A stretch of 64,000 nt of DNA. Origin: Vibrio tritonius. GTDB taxonomy: Bacteria; Pseudomonadota; Gammaproteobacteria; Enterobacterales; Vibrionaceae. Under the pieces are notes generated by a model, which saw only the letters and a program-made list of their open reading frames with translations, was not told the DNA's origin and did not search any database. Shown here piece by piece: positions 8,434-17,867 of this stretch (within the stretch, counting starts at the first letter, position 1; each line of letters starts with the position of its first letter). A program made the translations under genes and the position numbers. Location of the stretch: contig NZ_AP014636.1 in the NCBI RefSeq assembly GCF_001547935.1, positions 186,001-250,000 of the forward strand, written 5' to 3'.

Positions 8434-8985
8434 AGATTTTATCCCGTTCTTCTCATCGTGAGTTGCTGTTGTCATCAAATGCTGAACATTTGTGTTCTCT
8501 ATTCCTTGTTGCTATGAAAACAGCACATCCAGATGCAAACCCTGAGTGTCAAAATCTATCGTGATTGTCTAGTTTGTGGGTCAACGCTTATTTCGTGCTA
8601 AAACCTAGTGTTATTACGTTACTCTTGGTTGTTTTATGAACAAGTGAATTTCAGCGTAGCGGGTTATGGTTATCATCTCAACTATAAATCGTGCTACTTA
8701 GCTAAAGAGAATAGCGAATAAATGGTCGACTTGTTGATTGATAAAGTGTTTTTGAACGGAGACCTTGTTATACCTAAATGAGCTCAAGATGCAGAATTAA
8801 GATCTTCGTCAACGAGCGTGGGTTAAGCTCAATGACACAATGAATGGTCATACCCTTTCAACGTGATAGGGTATATAAATTTCTGTTAACGATTTTAGGT
8901 CATTCTATACTGATGGTTACATACTGCTAAGCCGCGTTTTTCATTGTGATTTCGGACGGATAGCGGATTTCAAGAGGTTGCCTTT
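8434..8985. other. 552-nt intergenic region with a repeat copy
   Basis: No convincing gene. A diverged copy of the TATACCCAAGTAACCTCAAGATGC repeat starts at 8769 (TATACCTAAATGAGCTCAAG). Further on, ATACCC (8850-8855) and GGGTAT (8869-8874) form a short stem. Promoters of the divergent FrnE-like and amylase genes must lie here. TATACT at 8906-8911 is a possible -10 for the amylase, without a clear -35. Confidence 0.4.
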
Positions 8986-10341
8986 ATGACTGCTCAACCA
9001 ACAGATGTCATTTTACATGCCTTCGATTGGCCCTATGAGATGATTTGCGCTAGGGCAGAGAGTATTGCGGCTTGTGGTTACCGCAGTGTTTTAATTTCCC
9101 CACCAATGAAATCGTTTAAACATCCATGTGGCACACCGTGGTGGCAACGTTATCAGCCGCAAGATTACCGTGTTATTGATAACCAACTGGGTAACAAGGA
9201 AAGTTTGAGTGTCATGATCGACCGGCTTGGGCAGGTAGGGGTGCGAGTTTATGCTGATGTGGTATTTAACCACATGGCGAATGAATCTAAGTGGCGCAAC
9301 GACCTAGTCTACCCTAATCGCCGCGACCTTCGCGCCTATCAGCAAGATAATGACTATTATCAACGACAACAGTTGTTTGGTAATTTGAATGAACCCTTAT
9401 TCAGTGAAAAAGATTTTGTTGCTGAGTTTGGCATTCGTGACTGGAAAGACAAGTGGCAAGTTCAAAATGGACGCATTACTGGTGGTCCACATGATCGCGG
9501 TCTGCCGACCTTAAAAGACTCACCGTATGTGATTGAACAGCAAAAGGCGTTTTTATTAGCACTAAAGGCATTGGGTATTCAAGGATTTCGTATTGACGCC
9601 GCCAAACACCTTACGTTAAACCACATTAAGCAGGTATGGAGTGAAGAGGTAGTGCAAGGAATGCATATCTTTGGTGAGATAATCACCGATGGAGGTGCGA
9701 CCAAGCAAGAATATCAACTGTTTTTGCAGCCCTATCTCGCCCAAACACCGTTGAGTGCCTACGACTTTCCTCTGTTTCAAACCCTGTTTAACGCCCTGCA
9801 GGAGCACGGTAACTTAGCGACCTTGGTGGACCCATATTGTTTTGGCGAAGCGCTGTCAAAAGAGCGTGCAGTGACGTTTGCTATTACCCATGATATTCCA
9901 AACAATCAGGTATTTAGAAACCTAATTATGACAGAGCAACAAGAAGCGTTAGCCTACACCTATCTTTTGGGGCGTGATGGTGGTGTTCCTCTGATCTATA
10001 GTGATCTCAATACGAGTGGTGTGGTGAACTCAAATGGACAGCCAAGGTGGCTAAATCAGTGGAATCATCATGCTATGACAGGAAAAATTGAGTTTCATAA
10101 TCGTATGCATGGTTTAGCGATGCATACCTTGTTAGCGGAAGATGAGTTCTTGGTCTTTGCTCGAGAAAAGCAAGGTTTGGTGGCAATGAATAAGTCTTCT
10201 TCAGAACGAGAGTTTACTTTTGCCACGAAGCAAAACTGGGTGGATTTGATCATCGGCGACTCTTTCTCTCCTGTGGGCGATGGCATGCTAACGTTTTCGG
10301 TCGCTGCGCAAAGCAGTCGTATGCTATGTGTAGAAGCTTGA
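8986..10341 (+). CDS. GH13 alpha-amylase family protein, cytoplasmic
   Basis: 451 aa. The four GH13 regions are visible: DVVFNHMANE near residue 85-95, GFRIDAAKHL with nucleophile Asp204, IFGEII with acid Glu231, and ITHDIPNN with Asp303. A small C-terminal beta domain follows. No signal peptide is present, so it should act inside the cell on maltodextrin or glycogen-like substrates. A ribosome-binding site (AGAGG) precedes the ATG. It stands alone; the 3' region holds a structured-RNA candidate that could be its 3'-UTR. Confidence 0.9.
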   Translation: MTAQPTDVILHAFDWPYEMICARAESIAACGYRSVLISPPMKSFKHPCGTPWWQRYQPQDYRVIDNQLGNKESLSVMIDRLGQVGVRVYADVVFNHMANESKWRNDLVYPNRRDLRAYQQDNDYYQRQQLFGNLNEPLFSEKDFVAEFGIRDWKDKWQVQNGRITGGPHDRGLPTLKDSPYVIEQQKAFLLALKALGIQGFRIDAAKHLTLNHIKQVWSEEVVQGMHIFGEIITDGGATKQEYQLFLQPYLAQTPLSAYDFPLFQTLFNALQEHGNLATLVDPYCFGEALSKERAVTFAITHDIPNNQVFRNLIMTEQQEALAYTYLLGRDGGVPLIYSDLNTSGVVNSNGQPRWLNQWNHHAMTGKIEFHNRMHGLAMHTLLAEDEFLVFAREKQGLVAMNKSSSEREFTFATKQNWVDLIIGDSFSPVGDGMLTFSVAAQSSRMLCVEA

Positions 10342-10404
10342 TGCTCAGTGGTACTAAATAATTTTTGCTAATGTCATGTGTTTCTCAGTTGGATTTTGAG
10401 ACAA

Positions 10405-10527
10405 AAAAAACCGCAGCGGAAGGTAAGCTGCGGAAATCAAAGGCAGTGGGGGAGCCTAGTATTGCTAGGACGAGATTATTTTGACTTGAACCCCCCAAGA
10501 ATGTGTCTTTTTTAAGACACCTTTTTG
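10405..10527 (+). ncRNA. Candidate structured RNA / 3'-UTR-derived sRNA
   Basis: Several helices stand in a row. CCGCAGC (10411-10417) and GCTGCGG (10427-10433) close a loop GGAAGGTAA, which carries CsrA-like GGA motifs. GGGGG (10448-10452) can pair with CCCCC (10491-10496) around a small CCTAG/CTAGG hairpin (10455-10469). GTGTCTT/AAGACAC (10503-10520) then ends in CTTTTTG, a strong plus-strand terminator. There is no ORF. It may be an independent sRNA or be processed from the amylase 3'-UTR. I cannot match it to a named Vibrio sRNA. The 5' end is a guess. Confidence 0.45.
10503..10526 (+). terminator. Intrinsic terminator
   Basis: A perfect 7-bp stem (10503-10509 with 10514-10520) has a TTTT loop and a five-T run. 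It ends the candidate RNA or the amylase transcript. Confidence 0.8.
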
Positions 10528-10624
10528 TCAATTATTTCCCAAATCTTCTGCAAATCGTTGTACAAAAAAAGCAGGTATAGCATCTGTATGTACTTGGTCT
10601 AAATACATTTAAATGAATAACTAG

Positions 10625-10745
10625 CGAAAAAAGAAAAGCCTCAAGGGCCTTTTTACAGGCCTCATGAGGCATTATGACGTTGCTAGTAATTGTAATTCGG
10701 TTCTGAAATTCAGAGGCTGAACTAACCCTAGTTGGTTAGTTGAGT
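10625..10745 (-). ncRNA. Candidate minus-strand sRNA
   Basis: On the minus strand, an 8-bp hairpin (AACTAACC / GGTTAGTT, 10720-10741) is followed by about 50 A/U-rich unpaired nucleotides. Then comes a GC-rich hairpin (10638-10670: GCCTCA with TGAGGC, GGGCCT with AGGCCT) and a T-rich tail TTTTCTTTTTT (10627-10637). That order (5' hairpin, single-stranded middle, terminator with U-tail) is the usual build of an Hfq-dependent sRNA. No minus-strand gene lies upstream that would need this terminator, because pepT is on the plus strand. The 5' end and promoter are not clear. Confidence 0.4.
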
Positions 10746-11059
10746 TATTGCAAAGTACATGTTGATGAAATTAATCAGTTTCGTTCCGCTATGTGATGTG
10801 GCTTCAGGGAAGAATGCAATAATGTATGAAAATCCATAATATATTTCACGATTAATAATGCATTTAAATTCATTGAATCAATGTGTTGTGAAGCAAATTT
10901 GAGTTATGACACTAGTTTCTAATTCAACAAAAACTGATTTGCAGCAAACTATCTTTGTGCAAAATGCGTAGTATGAAAGGCATAAAGCTGCTTTAGCAGC
11001 ATTTTCTTCCAGCTAAGGTGTCCCTTAGGCTGAGTCTTGACTGAACATGAGTACCTGCA

Positions 11060-12292
11060 ATGGAAAATCTTGTTGAGCGTTTTTTGCGCTATGTAACGTT
11101 TGAAACCCAATCCAAACCCAAAAATCATCATTGTCCGAGCTCTACTGGGCAGAAGGTGTTTGCACAAGCACTTTATCAAGAGTTGCAGGATCTAGGCTTG
11201 GCTGAGGTGAGCATTGATGACCGTTGCTATGTGATGGCAAAACTCAAATCTAACGTGGCTTTTCCCGTCCCCGCTATTGGTTTCATTTCCCATATGGACA
11301 CGGCACCCGATGCTTCTGGCAAAAATGTGAAGCCACAGATTGTTGAAAATTATCAAGGTGGCGACATTGCTTTGGGTAAAGGTGATGAAGTTTTGTCACC
11401 AATACAATATCCAGAGCTGCACTCGTTGCACGGTTATAATTTGATTACCACCGACGGTACGACGCTCCTCGGGGGTGATGACAAAGCGGGTGTGGCTGAG
11501 ATCATGACGGCAGTAGAGTATCTCATCCAACATCCTGAAATTCCACACGGTGATATTTGCATTGGCTTTACTCCAGATGAAGAAATCGGACGCGGTGCCA
11601 ACCATTTTGATGTGGAAAAATTTGGTGCACAGTGGGCATATACCATTGATGGCGGTCCTGTTGGTGAACTGGAATTTGAGAACTTCAATGGTTCGACTGC
11701 TGAAGTGATCTGTCATGGGGTCAGCGTTCACCCAGGTACAGCAAAAGGTAAACTGGTGAACTCAATGCACATTGCTGCCCAGTTTATTCAAAGTATGCCT
11801 GCAGAACAGACACCAGAACATACAGAAGGTTATGAAGGTTTTATCCACCTGACTTCGGCAAAGATGGGGGTGGCACGTTCAGAGCTGACGTATTTCCTTC
11901 GAGACTTTGAAGCACAAGGTTTAGAAGAGAAAAAAGCCTTAATGAACGCTAAGGTTGAACAGCTAAATCGAGAGTTACGCAAAGGTTCTGTGAGTTTAAA
12001 TATCACCGACAGTTATTCCAATATGCGCGATATGGTTGAACCGCATCCACACATTATTGAGATTGCTAAAGAGTCGATGATGGCATGTCACGTTGAGCCA
12101 TTAATTAAACCGATTCGTGGTGGTACGGATGGAGCTCGCCTCTCTTTTATGGGGTTACCTTGCCCTAATATCTTTACTGGTGGCTACAATTTCCACGGTA
12201 TTCATGAATTCATTACGATTGAAGGCATGGAACAAGCAGCGAATGTGATTGTCAAAATTGCTGAACGGACAGCAAGCCGTTATCAGGCTTAA
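11060..12292 (+). CDS. pepT: Peptidase T (tripeptide aminopeptidase)
   Basis: 410 aa, the normal length. M20 di-zinc metallopeptidase: His in [11 protein letters not shown] (near 79), bridging Asp in LGGDDKAG (near 143), Glu pair in DEEIGRG (near 177), Asp in TIDGG and His in GIHEF near the C-terminus. It removes the N-terminal residue from tripeptides in the cytoplasm. The dimerisation/lid domain occupies about residues 210-320. It is a single gene with a 718-nt upstream gap that holds two RNA candidates and a small hairpin GCTGC/GCAGC (near 10987-11000), and it ends at a good terminator. Confidence 0.96.
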   Translation: MENLVERFLRYVTFETQSKPKNHHCPSSTGQKVFAQALYQELQDLGLAEVSIDDRCYVMAKLKSNVAFPVPAIGFISHMDTAPDASGKNVKPQIVENYQGGDIALGKGDEVLSPIQYPELHSLHGYNLITTDGTTLLGGDDKAGVAEIMTAVEYLIQHPEIPHGDICIGFTPDEEIGRGANHFDVEKFGAQWAYTIDGGPVGELEFENFNGSTAEVICHGVSVHPGTAKGKLVNSMHIAAQFIQSMPAEQTPEHTEGYEGFIHLTSAKMGVARSELTYFLRDFEAQGLEEKKALMNAKVEQLNRELRKGSVSLNITDSYSNMRDMVEPHPHIIEIAKESMMACHVEPLIKPIRGGTDGARLSFMGLPCPNIFTGGYNFHGIHEFITIEGMEQAANVIVKIAERTASRYQA

Positions 12293-12319
12293 AAGAACCG
12301 TCCTATTTTCCTTACGTTT

Positions 12320-12349
12320 GGCGATGGGGTTACTCATCGCCTTTTCTTT
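12320..12349 (+). terminator. Intrinsic terminator of pepT
   Basis: GGCGATG (12320-12326) pairs with CATCGCC (12335-12341), followed by TTTTCTTT. Confidence 0.75.
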
Positions 12350-12561
12350 GCTCCTATTCTTGTATCCCACTAAAGTATAAGAACTTTTGCCTTTTTATCT
12401 CCCTCTTATATGCACCAAGTTGCTTTTCTTGAGTGAGAACATTTGACCTAACACGTAATTTCACCATCTTCTTACGTGATTTTCTGTGTACTCAGCTACT
12501 ATGCTCTTCTCAGTGGGTTAGATGAATAATCCGCTGCATTTATCTGGGGAGAAGAGTTTTG

Positions 12562-13536
12562 GTGGATAAATTTAACGCGGTAGTGGCGTTTTTAATGACA
12601 TATAAGTTGGTATTTACCGCGCTAATTTTTATAGTTATGGGGATTGCTCGTCGTTTATTACTGAGTATGATTCGCGGCGATGTCTCGTTTTTAAGTGATG
12701 ATCAGCGCAAATGGATGTCGCGCACCAAAAACGGTGTGTTCGCTGGTACGTTAATCGCCTTATTTATTTTATGGCAGTCTGAAATCAATGAATTTGCTCT
12801 TTCTGTTACCGCTATTGCTGTTGCTATCGTGGTGGCATCGAAAGAGATCATCTTGTGTCTTACCGGTTCCATTCAAAGAGCGAGCTCTCGCTCCTTTCGG
12901 GTCGGCGATTGGATTGAAGTAGGGCAGCTTTGTGGGGAAGTGATTGACCACAATATGATGGCTACTGTTATTCAGGAAATCGATTTACTTCATGGTCAAT
13001 ACCACTACACAGGTAAAACGGCGACATTGCCAAACAGTATGTTTTTTACCTATCCGGTGAAAAATCTGAATTTTATGAAACGTTATGTGTTTCATAACTT
13101 TAAAATTGTGGTGCCCCATTTTGTGAATTTGTTTCCGCTGCTGCCAGAGCTGCGTACGCGCATTCAAGAACACTTTAGTCACTTTATCGATGTGGCTCGC
13201 CGCTACAACAGCATGATAGAAAAACACGCTGGTGTTGACTTGCCTAGTGCCGAACCACATATTGAAATAACCAGTACCAACGCGGGTGAATTAGTCGTTC
13301 ATTTCATGATCTTTTGCCCAACAGAGCGAGCCAATCAGTTTGAGCAGATGATTCGTCAAGACTTCATGGAAATATTTGCCCATGCCTTTCCTGATCTGTC
13401 AGCCACACCGAATGTCGCAGAGTTAACGACTGAAGTGATCGAGTCGGAAGAGGAACCGCTCAAGAAGAAGTTTAAGCCACAAGGCGCACTGATGTTAAAA
13501 GTGCGCAATTATGTTAATACTTTTTGGAACAAGTAA
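12562..13536 (+). CDS. MscS-family mechanosensitive ion channel
   Basis: About 324 aa. The likely start is GTG at 12562, with GGGGAGAAG a few bases upstream; a TTG at 12559 is also in frame. Membrane helices lie at about residues 12-34, 53-74 and 78-100. The third is the pore-lining type, running into the beta domain (SRSFRVGDWIEVGQLCGEV), which is the MscS signature. A C-terminal alpha/beta region of about 120 residues follows. It should open on membrane tension during hypo-osmotic shock. It has no partner genes, and its last 23 nt overlap the 3' end of the converging norR gene. Confidence 0.87.
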   Translation: MDKFNAVVAFLMTYKLVFTALIFIVMGIARRLLLSMIRGDVSFLSDDQRKWMSRTKNGVFAGTLIALFILWQSEINEFALSVTAIAVAIVVASKEIILCLTGSIQRASSRSFRVGDWIEVGQLCGEVIDHNMMATVIQEIDLLHGQYHYTGKTATLPNSMFFTYPVKNLNFMKRYVFHNFKIVVPHFVNLFPLLPELRTRIQEHFSHFIDVARRYNSMIEKHAGVDLPSAEPHIEITSTNAGELVVHFMIFCPTERANQFEQMIRQDFMEIFAHAFPDLSATPNVAELTTEVIESEEEPLKKKFKPQGALMLKVRNYVNTFWNK

Positions 13537-15118
13537 TCGTATGTTGGCGTGAGACTTCAATACCTAGCCTTTTCGCTAAACGAGTTAAATTCGCCCGGTC
13601 AACCTTGAGTGTCCGGGCAGCCTCTGCCCAGTTCATCTGTGCTTCTGTTAGCGCTTCAATGACCAAGTGACGCTGGAACTCATCGGTAGCTTCTCTTAGT
13701 CCTGTCTCTTCATTTAAAAGACCAATATGGTTCTCTTGGTAATGATGGTTTGCATCTTGTATCGAATCATTAAGATCATCATCCAGTTGCCCGATATCTT
13801 CGCTGGTGACGGTGACGCGCGATTTGTCACTCATACGTGCTCGAGCTTTCAATGCAGCACGATTAATCACATGTTCCAATTCACGGACGTTGCCAGGCCA
13901 AGGGTAGTGCATTAAGTGATGCAGGGCGGAAGGAATCATCTTGAGTTGTACAATCCCCAATTTGCGGCGTGCTATTTCCAAAAAGTACCCTGCAAGTAAG
14001 GAGATATCGCCCGCACGTTCTCGCAGTGGTGGTACGAAAATAGGGTAAACACTTAATCGATGATATAAATCCGCACGAAAGCGGCCCTCTTTCACCTCTT
14101 GTTTTAAATCTCGGTTTGTGGCGGCTAAAATACGGACATTCACCGTCTCGACTTTATCTTGTCCAACCGGTTGTATTTCGTGATTCTGTAGTGCTCGTAA
14201 AATCTTGCTTTGTGCTGCAAGTGGAAGCTCGCCTATTTCATCCAAAAACAGTGTACCGCCATCGGCCAAAGCAAACTTACCTAGCCGGTGGCGATCAGCT
14301 CCGGTAAACGCGCCTCGAACATGACCAAATAACTCACTTTCTACCAGGTTTTCCGGTATTGCCGCACAGTTCACGTAGATTAATGGTTGGCGAGCTCGGG
14401 GGGATTGCGTATGCAATGTGCGAGCTACTAACTCTTTGCCAACCCCGGTTTCTCCATGAATGAGGATGTTAAAACTCGATGGTGCGACCACATCAATATC
14501 CGACTTCATAGTGAGTATGGCTTCACTGGCGCCAATGATTTCGCCGCCATTTTTTTCTGATGCTTCTTGGTTAAGTTGCTCAAAACGCAATTGAGTTTGG
14601 CGTGCTTGTGCCTCCAATTGAGAAAAGGTAAGTGCCATTTTTAAGCTAGAAGCAGCGATAGCCGCAAGACCTTCTAAACTGCGTTTGGAGAGATGGTCAA
14701 ACATATTGGGCCTTAAGCTGTCGAGTGTCAGAACGCCTAGAAGTTCTTCGCCAAAGATCAGCGGTAATCCCATGCATGAGTGCATCAAGAGTTCATCATC
14801 ATGGTCTAGTAGTAAACCATCAAAGGGATCGGGAAGTTCACAATCAGCGTCAAATAGAGTCGGACTATTTGAGTGGCAGATCTGCTCAAGACGTGGATGA
14901 TCAGACACAATAAACCGGCGGCCTAAGGTATCTCTAGTGAGGCCTTGCATCGCTAATGGCACTAATGTGTCGCCTTGTTTTGACATCAAAACCACACAAT
15001 CGCATTGGATGGTTTTACGCACCGCATCGAGTAACCGACTAAATCGGTCTTGGTCGCTAAGTCCGCTAGCGAGGCCTACGGTCATGTCCACTAACGTCGA
15101 AATTGAGAAGTCTTGCAT
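13514..15118 (-). CDS. norR: NorR, nitric-oxide-responsive sigma-54 activator
   Basis: 534 aa from the ATG at 15118 (MQDFSISTL); an upstream ATG at 15130 is possible. An N-terminal GAF domain (about 1-180, non-haem iron NO sensor) contains [13 protein letters not shown] and MGLPL like E. coli NorR. The AAA+ domain (about 205-440) has Walker A GETGVGKE, the sigma-54 contact loop GAFTGA and Walker [13 protein letters not shown] Fis-type helix-turn-helix lies at the C-terminus ([24 protein letters not shown] region). It faces hmp, whose promoter region has two NorR-type boxes and a sigma-54 promoter, so hmp is the evident target. Confidence 0.95.
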   Translation of the reverse strand: MQDFSISTLVDMTVGLASGLSDQDRFSRLLDAVRKTIQCDCVVLMSKQGDTLVPLAMQGLTRDTLGRRFIVSDHPRLEQICHSNSPTLFDADCELPDPFDGLLLDHDDELLMHSCMGLPLIFGEELLGVLTLDSLRPNMFDHLSKRSLEGLAAIAASSLKMALTFSQLEAQARQTQLRFEQLNQEASEKNGGEIIGASEAILTMKSDIDVVAPSSFNILIHGETGVGKELVARTLHTQSPRARQPLIYVNCAAIPENLVESELFGHVRGAFTGADRHRLGKFALADGGTLFLDEIGELPLAAQSKILRALQNHEIQPVGQDKVETVNVRILAATNRDLKQEVKEGRFRADLYHRLSVYPIFVPPLRERAGDISLLAGYFLEIARRKLGIVQLKMIPSALHHLMHYPWPGNVRELEHVINRAALKARARMSDKSRVTVTSEDIGQLDDDLNDSIQDANHHYQENHIGLLNEETGLREATDEFQRHLVIEALTEAQMNWAEAARTLKVDRANLTRLAKRLGIEVSRQHTITCSKKY

Positions 15119-15153
15119 AACAATCTGCATATTGGTTTTTTCGATATTATGCA

Positions 15154-15188
15154 GTCAAAAAGACTTATTTGCAATTTGTCAAAATGAC
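15154..15188. promoter_or_regulatory. Two NorR-type binding sites
   Basis: GTCAAAAAGAC (15154-15164) and GTCAAAATGAC (15178-15188) are 24 bp apart. The second matches the GTCA-N3-TGAC NorR enhancer consensus exactly, the first with one mismatch. They lie between norR and hmp, about 55-90 bp upstream of the sigma-54 promoter, the usual distance for enhancer sites. The AT-rich stretch between (15189-15240) could take IHF. Confidence 0.75.
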
Positions 15189-15242
15189 ATGAATTAAACT
15201 TTAGAAATAATGTAATTATATATATTTCATATAGTTATATTT

Positions 15243-15258
15243 TGGCATGCGGTGTGCA
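15243..15258 (+). promoter_or_regulatory. Sigma-54 promoter of hmp
   Basis: TGGCATGCGGTGTGCA matches the -24/-12 pattern TGGCA-N6-TGCA with correct GG-GC spacing. It lies 83 nt upstream of the hmp ATG and downstream of the NorR boxes. Confidence 0.8.
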
Positions 15259-15340
15259 ATCTAAGTGTAGGCTAGAAAACTGTGAAGAAGGTTCACAGTC
15301 AATTTTGGTTCAATAAAACTCAGCTATAAGAGGAAAAATC

Positions 15341-16516
15341 ATGCTCAGTGAACACCATATTGCGGTGATTAAAAATACCATTCCACTATTGGCTTCTGCT
15401 GGTCCGGAACTAACCCGACATTTTTATCAACGTATGCTTAGTCAGAATCCAGAGTTAAAACATATTTTTAACTTGTCCCATCAAAAAAGTGGTCGGCAAA
15501 GTGTCGCTCTATTTGAAGCTATCGCGGCGTATGCGAAAAACATTGATAATCTTGCCGCGTTAACCTCTGCGGTGGAGCGCATCGCGCATAAACACACAAG
15601 CTTCAATATCAAGCCAGAGCACTATCAAATTGTAGGATATCACCTGATAGAGACGTTGCGTGAGCTTGCTGGTGAGGCCTTTACCAACGAAGTTGAAGAG
15701 GCATGGACTGCGGCTTATCTCTTCTTAGCAGAGGTGTTTATTCAACGAGAAGAGCAAATTTATACTCACAATGAATACTCGGTTGGTGGATGGCGAGGTA
15801 AACGTCGCTTTGTTGTTAGCCAAATGCAGCGAGAATCTCAAAGTGTCATCAGCTTCATTCTGGTTCCTGAAGATGGAGAAGCAGTGATGGATTATTTACC
15901 TGGTCAGTATTTAGGCGTTGAAGTTACACCACCTGACAGCAGTTATCGTGAAATTCGCCAATATTCACTATGCTCTGCACCGAATGGCCATTCCTATCGT
16001 ATCGCAGTGAAAAAATTGGCTGACCAACATGGTGGAGCTGTATCTCGGTTTATGCATGAGCACCTTTATGTCGGCTCGGTGATTGATGTCTATCCTCCAG
16101 CTGGAGATTTTTACTATCAAGAGCGAAATAAGCCCGTGGTTTTCATCTCAGCTGGCGTTGGTGTCACTCCTATTCAAGCGATGCTGCATTCCGCTGCTAA
16201 AACAGGTAAAGCAGAGCTGACGTACCTCTACGCTTGTCCAACTGAAGCGGACCATGTATTTCGTCAGGAAACAGAAGATGTGGTCTCTAAGCATGGTTGG
16301 AGACAACAGGTTTGGTACGAGCAGGGGGCAATTCAAGGGCAGAATTCGGGGTTGATGAATTTAACTGAGCAAACTTTTCCAGAGCAGGCAGATTTCTACT
16401 TATGTGGCCCGCTGCCTTTTATGCAGCATATTATAAAACAGCTTTTGACGTTAGGCATTGCCAGTGAATCGATTCATTATGAAGTGTTCGGTCCGTTTGC
16501 GTCTGCTGATGTCTAA
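15341..16516 (+). CDS. hmp: Flavohaemoglobin, nitric oxide dioxygenase
   Basis: 391 aa, the normal length. Globin domain 1-138: the proximal His lies in the HKHTSFNIKPEHY segment near residue 85-95, and the distal TyrB10/GlnE7 are expected in the FYQRM/HQKSGRQ region. The FAD domain follows (YLPGQYLGVEV, REIRQYSL with the FAD-binding RxYS), then the NAD domain (VVFISAGVGVTPIQAML, LCGPLPFM). It converts NO and O2 to nitrate with NAD(P)H. RBS AGAGGAAA precedes the ATG. Control by NorR and sigma-54 is readable directly from the upstream region. Confidence 0.97.
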   Translation: MLSEHHIAVIKNTIPLLASAGPELTRHFYQRMLSQNPELKHIFNLSHQKSGRQSVALFEAIAAYAKNIDNLAALTSAVERIAHKHTSFNIKPEHYQIVGYHLIETLRELAGEAFTNEVEEAWTAAYLFLAEVFIQREEQIYTHNEYSVGGWRGKRRFVVSQMQRESQSVISFILVPEDGEAVMDYLPGQYLGVEVTPPDSSYREIRQYSLCSAPNGHSYRIAVKKLADQHGGAVSRFMHEHLYVGSVIDVYPPAGDFYYQERNKPVVFISAGVGVTPIQAMLHSAAKTGKAELTYLYACPTEADHVFRQETEDVVSKHGWRQQVWYEQGAIQGQNSGLMNLTEQTFPEQADFYLCGPLPFMQHIIKQLLTLGIASESIHYEVFGPFASADV

Positions 16517-16718
16517 TCAAAGCCGTATTGGTGTTAGAGTCGTTATGGGGGAATAAATCGAATTCTGTAACGATTCAAAAAGTAGGAAAGAATGCTTGAA
16601 ATAAACGATGAGGATTATGTTAAAAATTTAATTAATAAAAAATAGTTTAATGATCTAAAGTTATTTTTATTTAATGCCGTTTCATTGCCCATTGAAATTT
16701 AACGTATTAAATGATCTA

Positions 16719-16758
16719 AAAAATAAACAAAAAAATAGCCAGCTAGAAGCTGGCTATT
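16719..16758 (-). terminator. Intrinsic terminator of the cold-shock gene
   Basis: An 11-bp perfect stem (16734-16744 with 16748-16758, loop of 3) is followed on the minus strand by a long T-rich tract (complement of 16719-16735). Confidence 0.85.
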
Positions 16759-16775
16759 AGAAATTCGTTTAAGAA

Positions 16776-16985
16776 TTAAAGTACTTTGATGCTTTCAGCT
16801 TGAGGGCCTTTTTGACCTTGAGTGATTACGAACTCAACTTTTTGGCCTTCAGCTAGAGTGCGGAAACCGTCACCAGTGATTGCACTGAAGTGTGCAAAAA
16901 CGTCAGGACCGTTTTCTTGTTTGATGAAGCCAAAGCCTTTAGTTTCGTTGAACCATTTAACTGTACCAGTAACTGGAGTAGACAT
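16776..16985 (-). CDS. CspA-family cold-shock protein
   Basis: 69 aa, one OB-fold cold-shock domain. RNP1 is KGFGFI (residues 16-21) and RNP2 is DVFAHF (near 28-33); the surface aromatics of [11 protein letters not shown] are intact. It binds single-stranded RNA/DNA and acts as an RNA chaperone. The promoter upstream predicts a leader of about 147 nt, the long 5'-UTR typical of cspA-type genes with thermo-responsive structure. Which csp paralogue it is cannot be told from this window. It ends at a strong terminator. Confidence 0.95.
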   Translation of the reverse strand: MSTPVTGTVKWFNETKGFGFIKQENGPDVFAHFSAITGDGFRTLAEGQKVEFVITQGQKGPQAESIKVL

Positions 16986-17139
16986 ATGTATATCCTAATT
17001 TAACTATAAAATATTGGGCCGATTTCGGCGCTGATAGCGTGGAAAAGTAAATTGCTATTGCGTACGACACGACGGGGGAGTTACAAGTAATCCAACGAGG
17101 CAATGTGTATACAAAGAACTTCATTTCTAGCTGATGTCG

Positions 17140-17167
17140 AGTCTAGAGTAATCCTTGGGGTTGTCAA
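17140..17167 (-). promoter_or_regulatory. Sigma-70 promoter of the cold-shock gene
   Basis: On the minus strand, TTGACA (17167-17162) and TAGACT (17145-17140) are 16 bp apart. Transcription would start near 17132, giving a leader of about 147 nt. The remaining 369-nt gap between the cold-shock and arfA genes shows nothing else. Confidence 0.6.
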
Positions 17168-17354
17168 TCGAATATTTTGATTAATAGGCGACTAATGCTT
17201 AAATTTCGGTAAATATTTGCTCTATCATTCGTTTCCATGTAATTAACCTTTTTCTCATTTCCTAAAATAGGATCCAAGATTAAATTTTTGTTGACTTAAT
17301 CTGGAGATTGAAGAAAATCAGTGGCGATAAAAGCATCATTGTTTGGAGTAACAA

Positions 17355-17558
17355 ATGGCACATAAAACGAAAGTGAAATCGACCGATTCGCAATTAGATA
17401 TCGAACTGGGTCGTGGACAGATAAAAGATAATGCTTTGAAGGCGTTAGTGACCAGCCAAGTCTTTCACACGCGTGTAGTGAAGGCGAAAAAAGGCAAAGG
17501 TAGTTACAATCGTAAAGCAAAATTTAAGGGGCAAGAGTCCTATGCAAAAGCGGCCTAA
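17355..17558 (+). CDS. arfA: ArfA alternative ribosome-rescue factor
   Basis: 67 aa. The core [12 protein letters not shown] then [15 protein letters not shown] is the ArfA signature: GQIKDNA binds near the decoding centre and the KKGKGSY-rich tail lies in the mRNA entry channel. ArfA recruits RF2 to ribosomes stalled on stop-less mRNA when tmRNA fails. The stop codon (17556-17558) lies in the loop region of a 12-bp hairpin, so the mature mRNA is probably cut or terminated before the stop and the protein normally tagged by tmRNA, the known ArfA feedback. Unlike E. coli ArfA there is almost no hydrophobic tail after the hairpin. Confidence 0.93.
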   Translation: MAHKTKVKSTDSQLDIELGRGQIKDNALKALVTSQVFHTRVVKAKKGKGSYNRKAKFKGQESYAKAA

Positions 17559-17576
17559 GGGCTTTTTTGCATAGGA
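17538..17576 (+). promoter_or_regulatory. ArfA nonstop-mRNA hairpin over the stop codon
   Basis: TCCTATGCAAAA (17538-17549) pairs perfectly with TTTTGCATAGGA (17565-17576) and encloses the stop codon. An inner AAAAGC/GGGCTTTTTT part can also act as an intrinsic terminator. Both RNase III cleavage and termination here would yield stop-less arfA mRNA. Confidence 0.8.
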
Positions 17577-17644
17577 TTCTTCCTCTCTGGCGTGTTGTTA
17601 TTATTTGTATGCGACGCGACGAAACATGAAGACGTATTGGTAAT

Positions 17645-17674
17645 AAAAAGAGTCGCATTTGGGCGACTCTTTTT
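17645..17674. terminator. Bidirectional terminator
   Basis: AAAAAGAGTCGC (17645-17656) pairs with GCGACTCTTTTT (17663-17674), with T-runs on both strands. It can serve arfA (+) and the converging exporter gene (-). Confidence 0.8.
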
Positions 17675-17769
17675 TTGTTTCTAACTATGTCAAAACGCCC
17701 ATAGTTAAGTCGGTATCATCCCTAATGATGCACTAGCACTGATCATCAGGCGGATGCTGATAAGTAGAC

Positions 17770-17795
17770 CCTCTTTGCCAAGGATGGCAAAGAGG
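17770..17795. other. Strong hairpin in the exporter 3' region
   Basis: CCTCTTTGCC (17770-17779) pairs perfectly with GGCAAAGAGG (17786-17795), loop of 6, and no T-run follows on either strand. It is probably a 3'-UTR stability structure of the exporter mRNA; the 309-nt gap holds no other feature besides the terminator. Confidence 0.45.
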
Positions 17796-17867
17796 AGCCC
17801 CATAAATGGGTTGATGCGAGTCTGCGTTCAGCATTTGCCTAAATGACTTACATTTAGCCAGAGTGAT

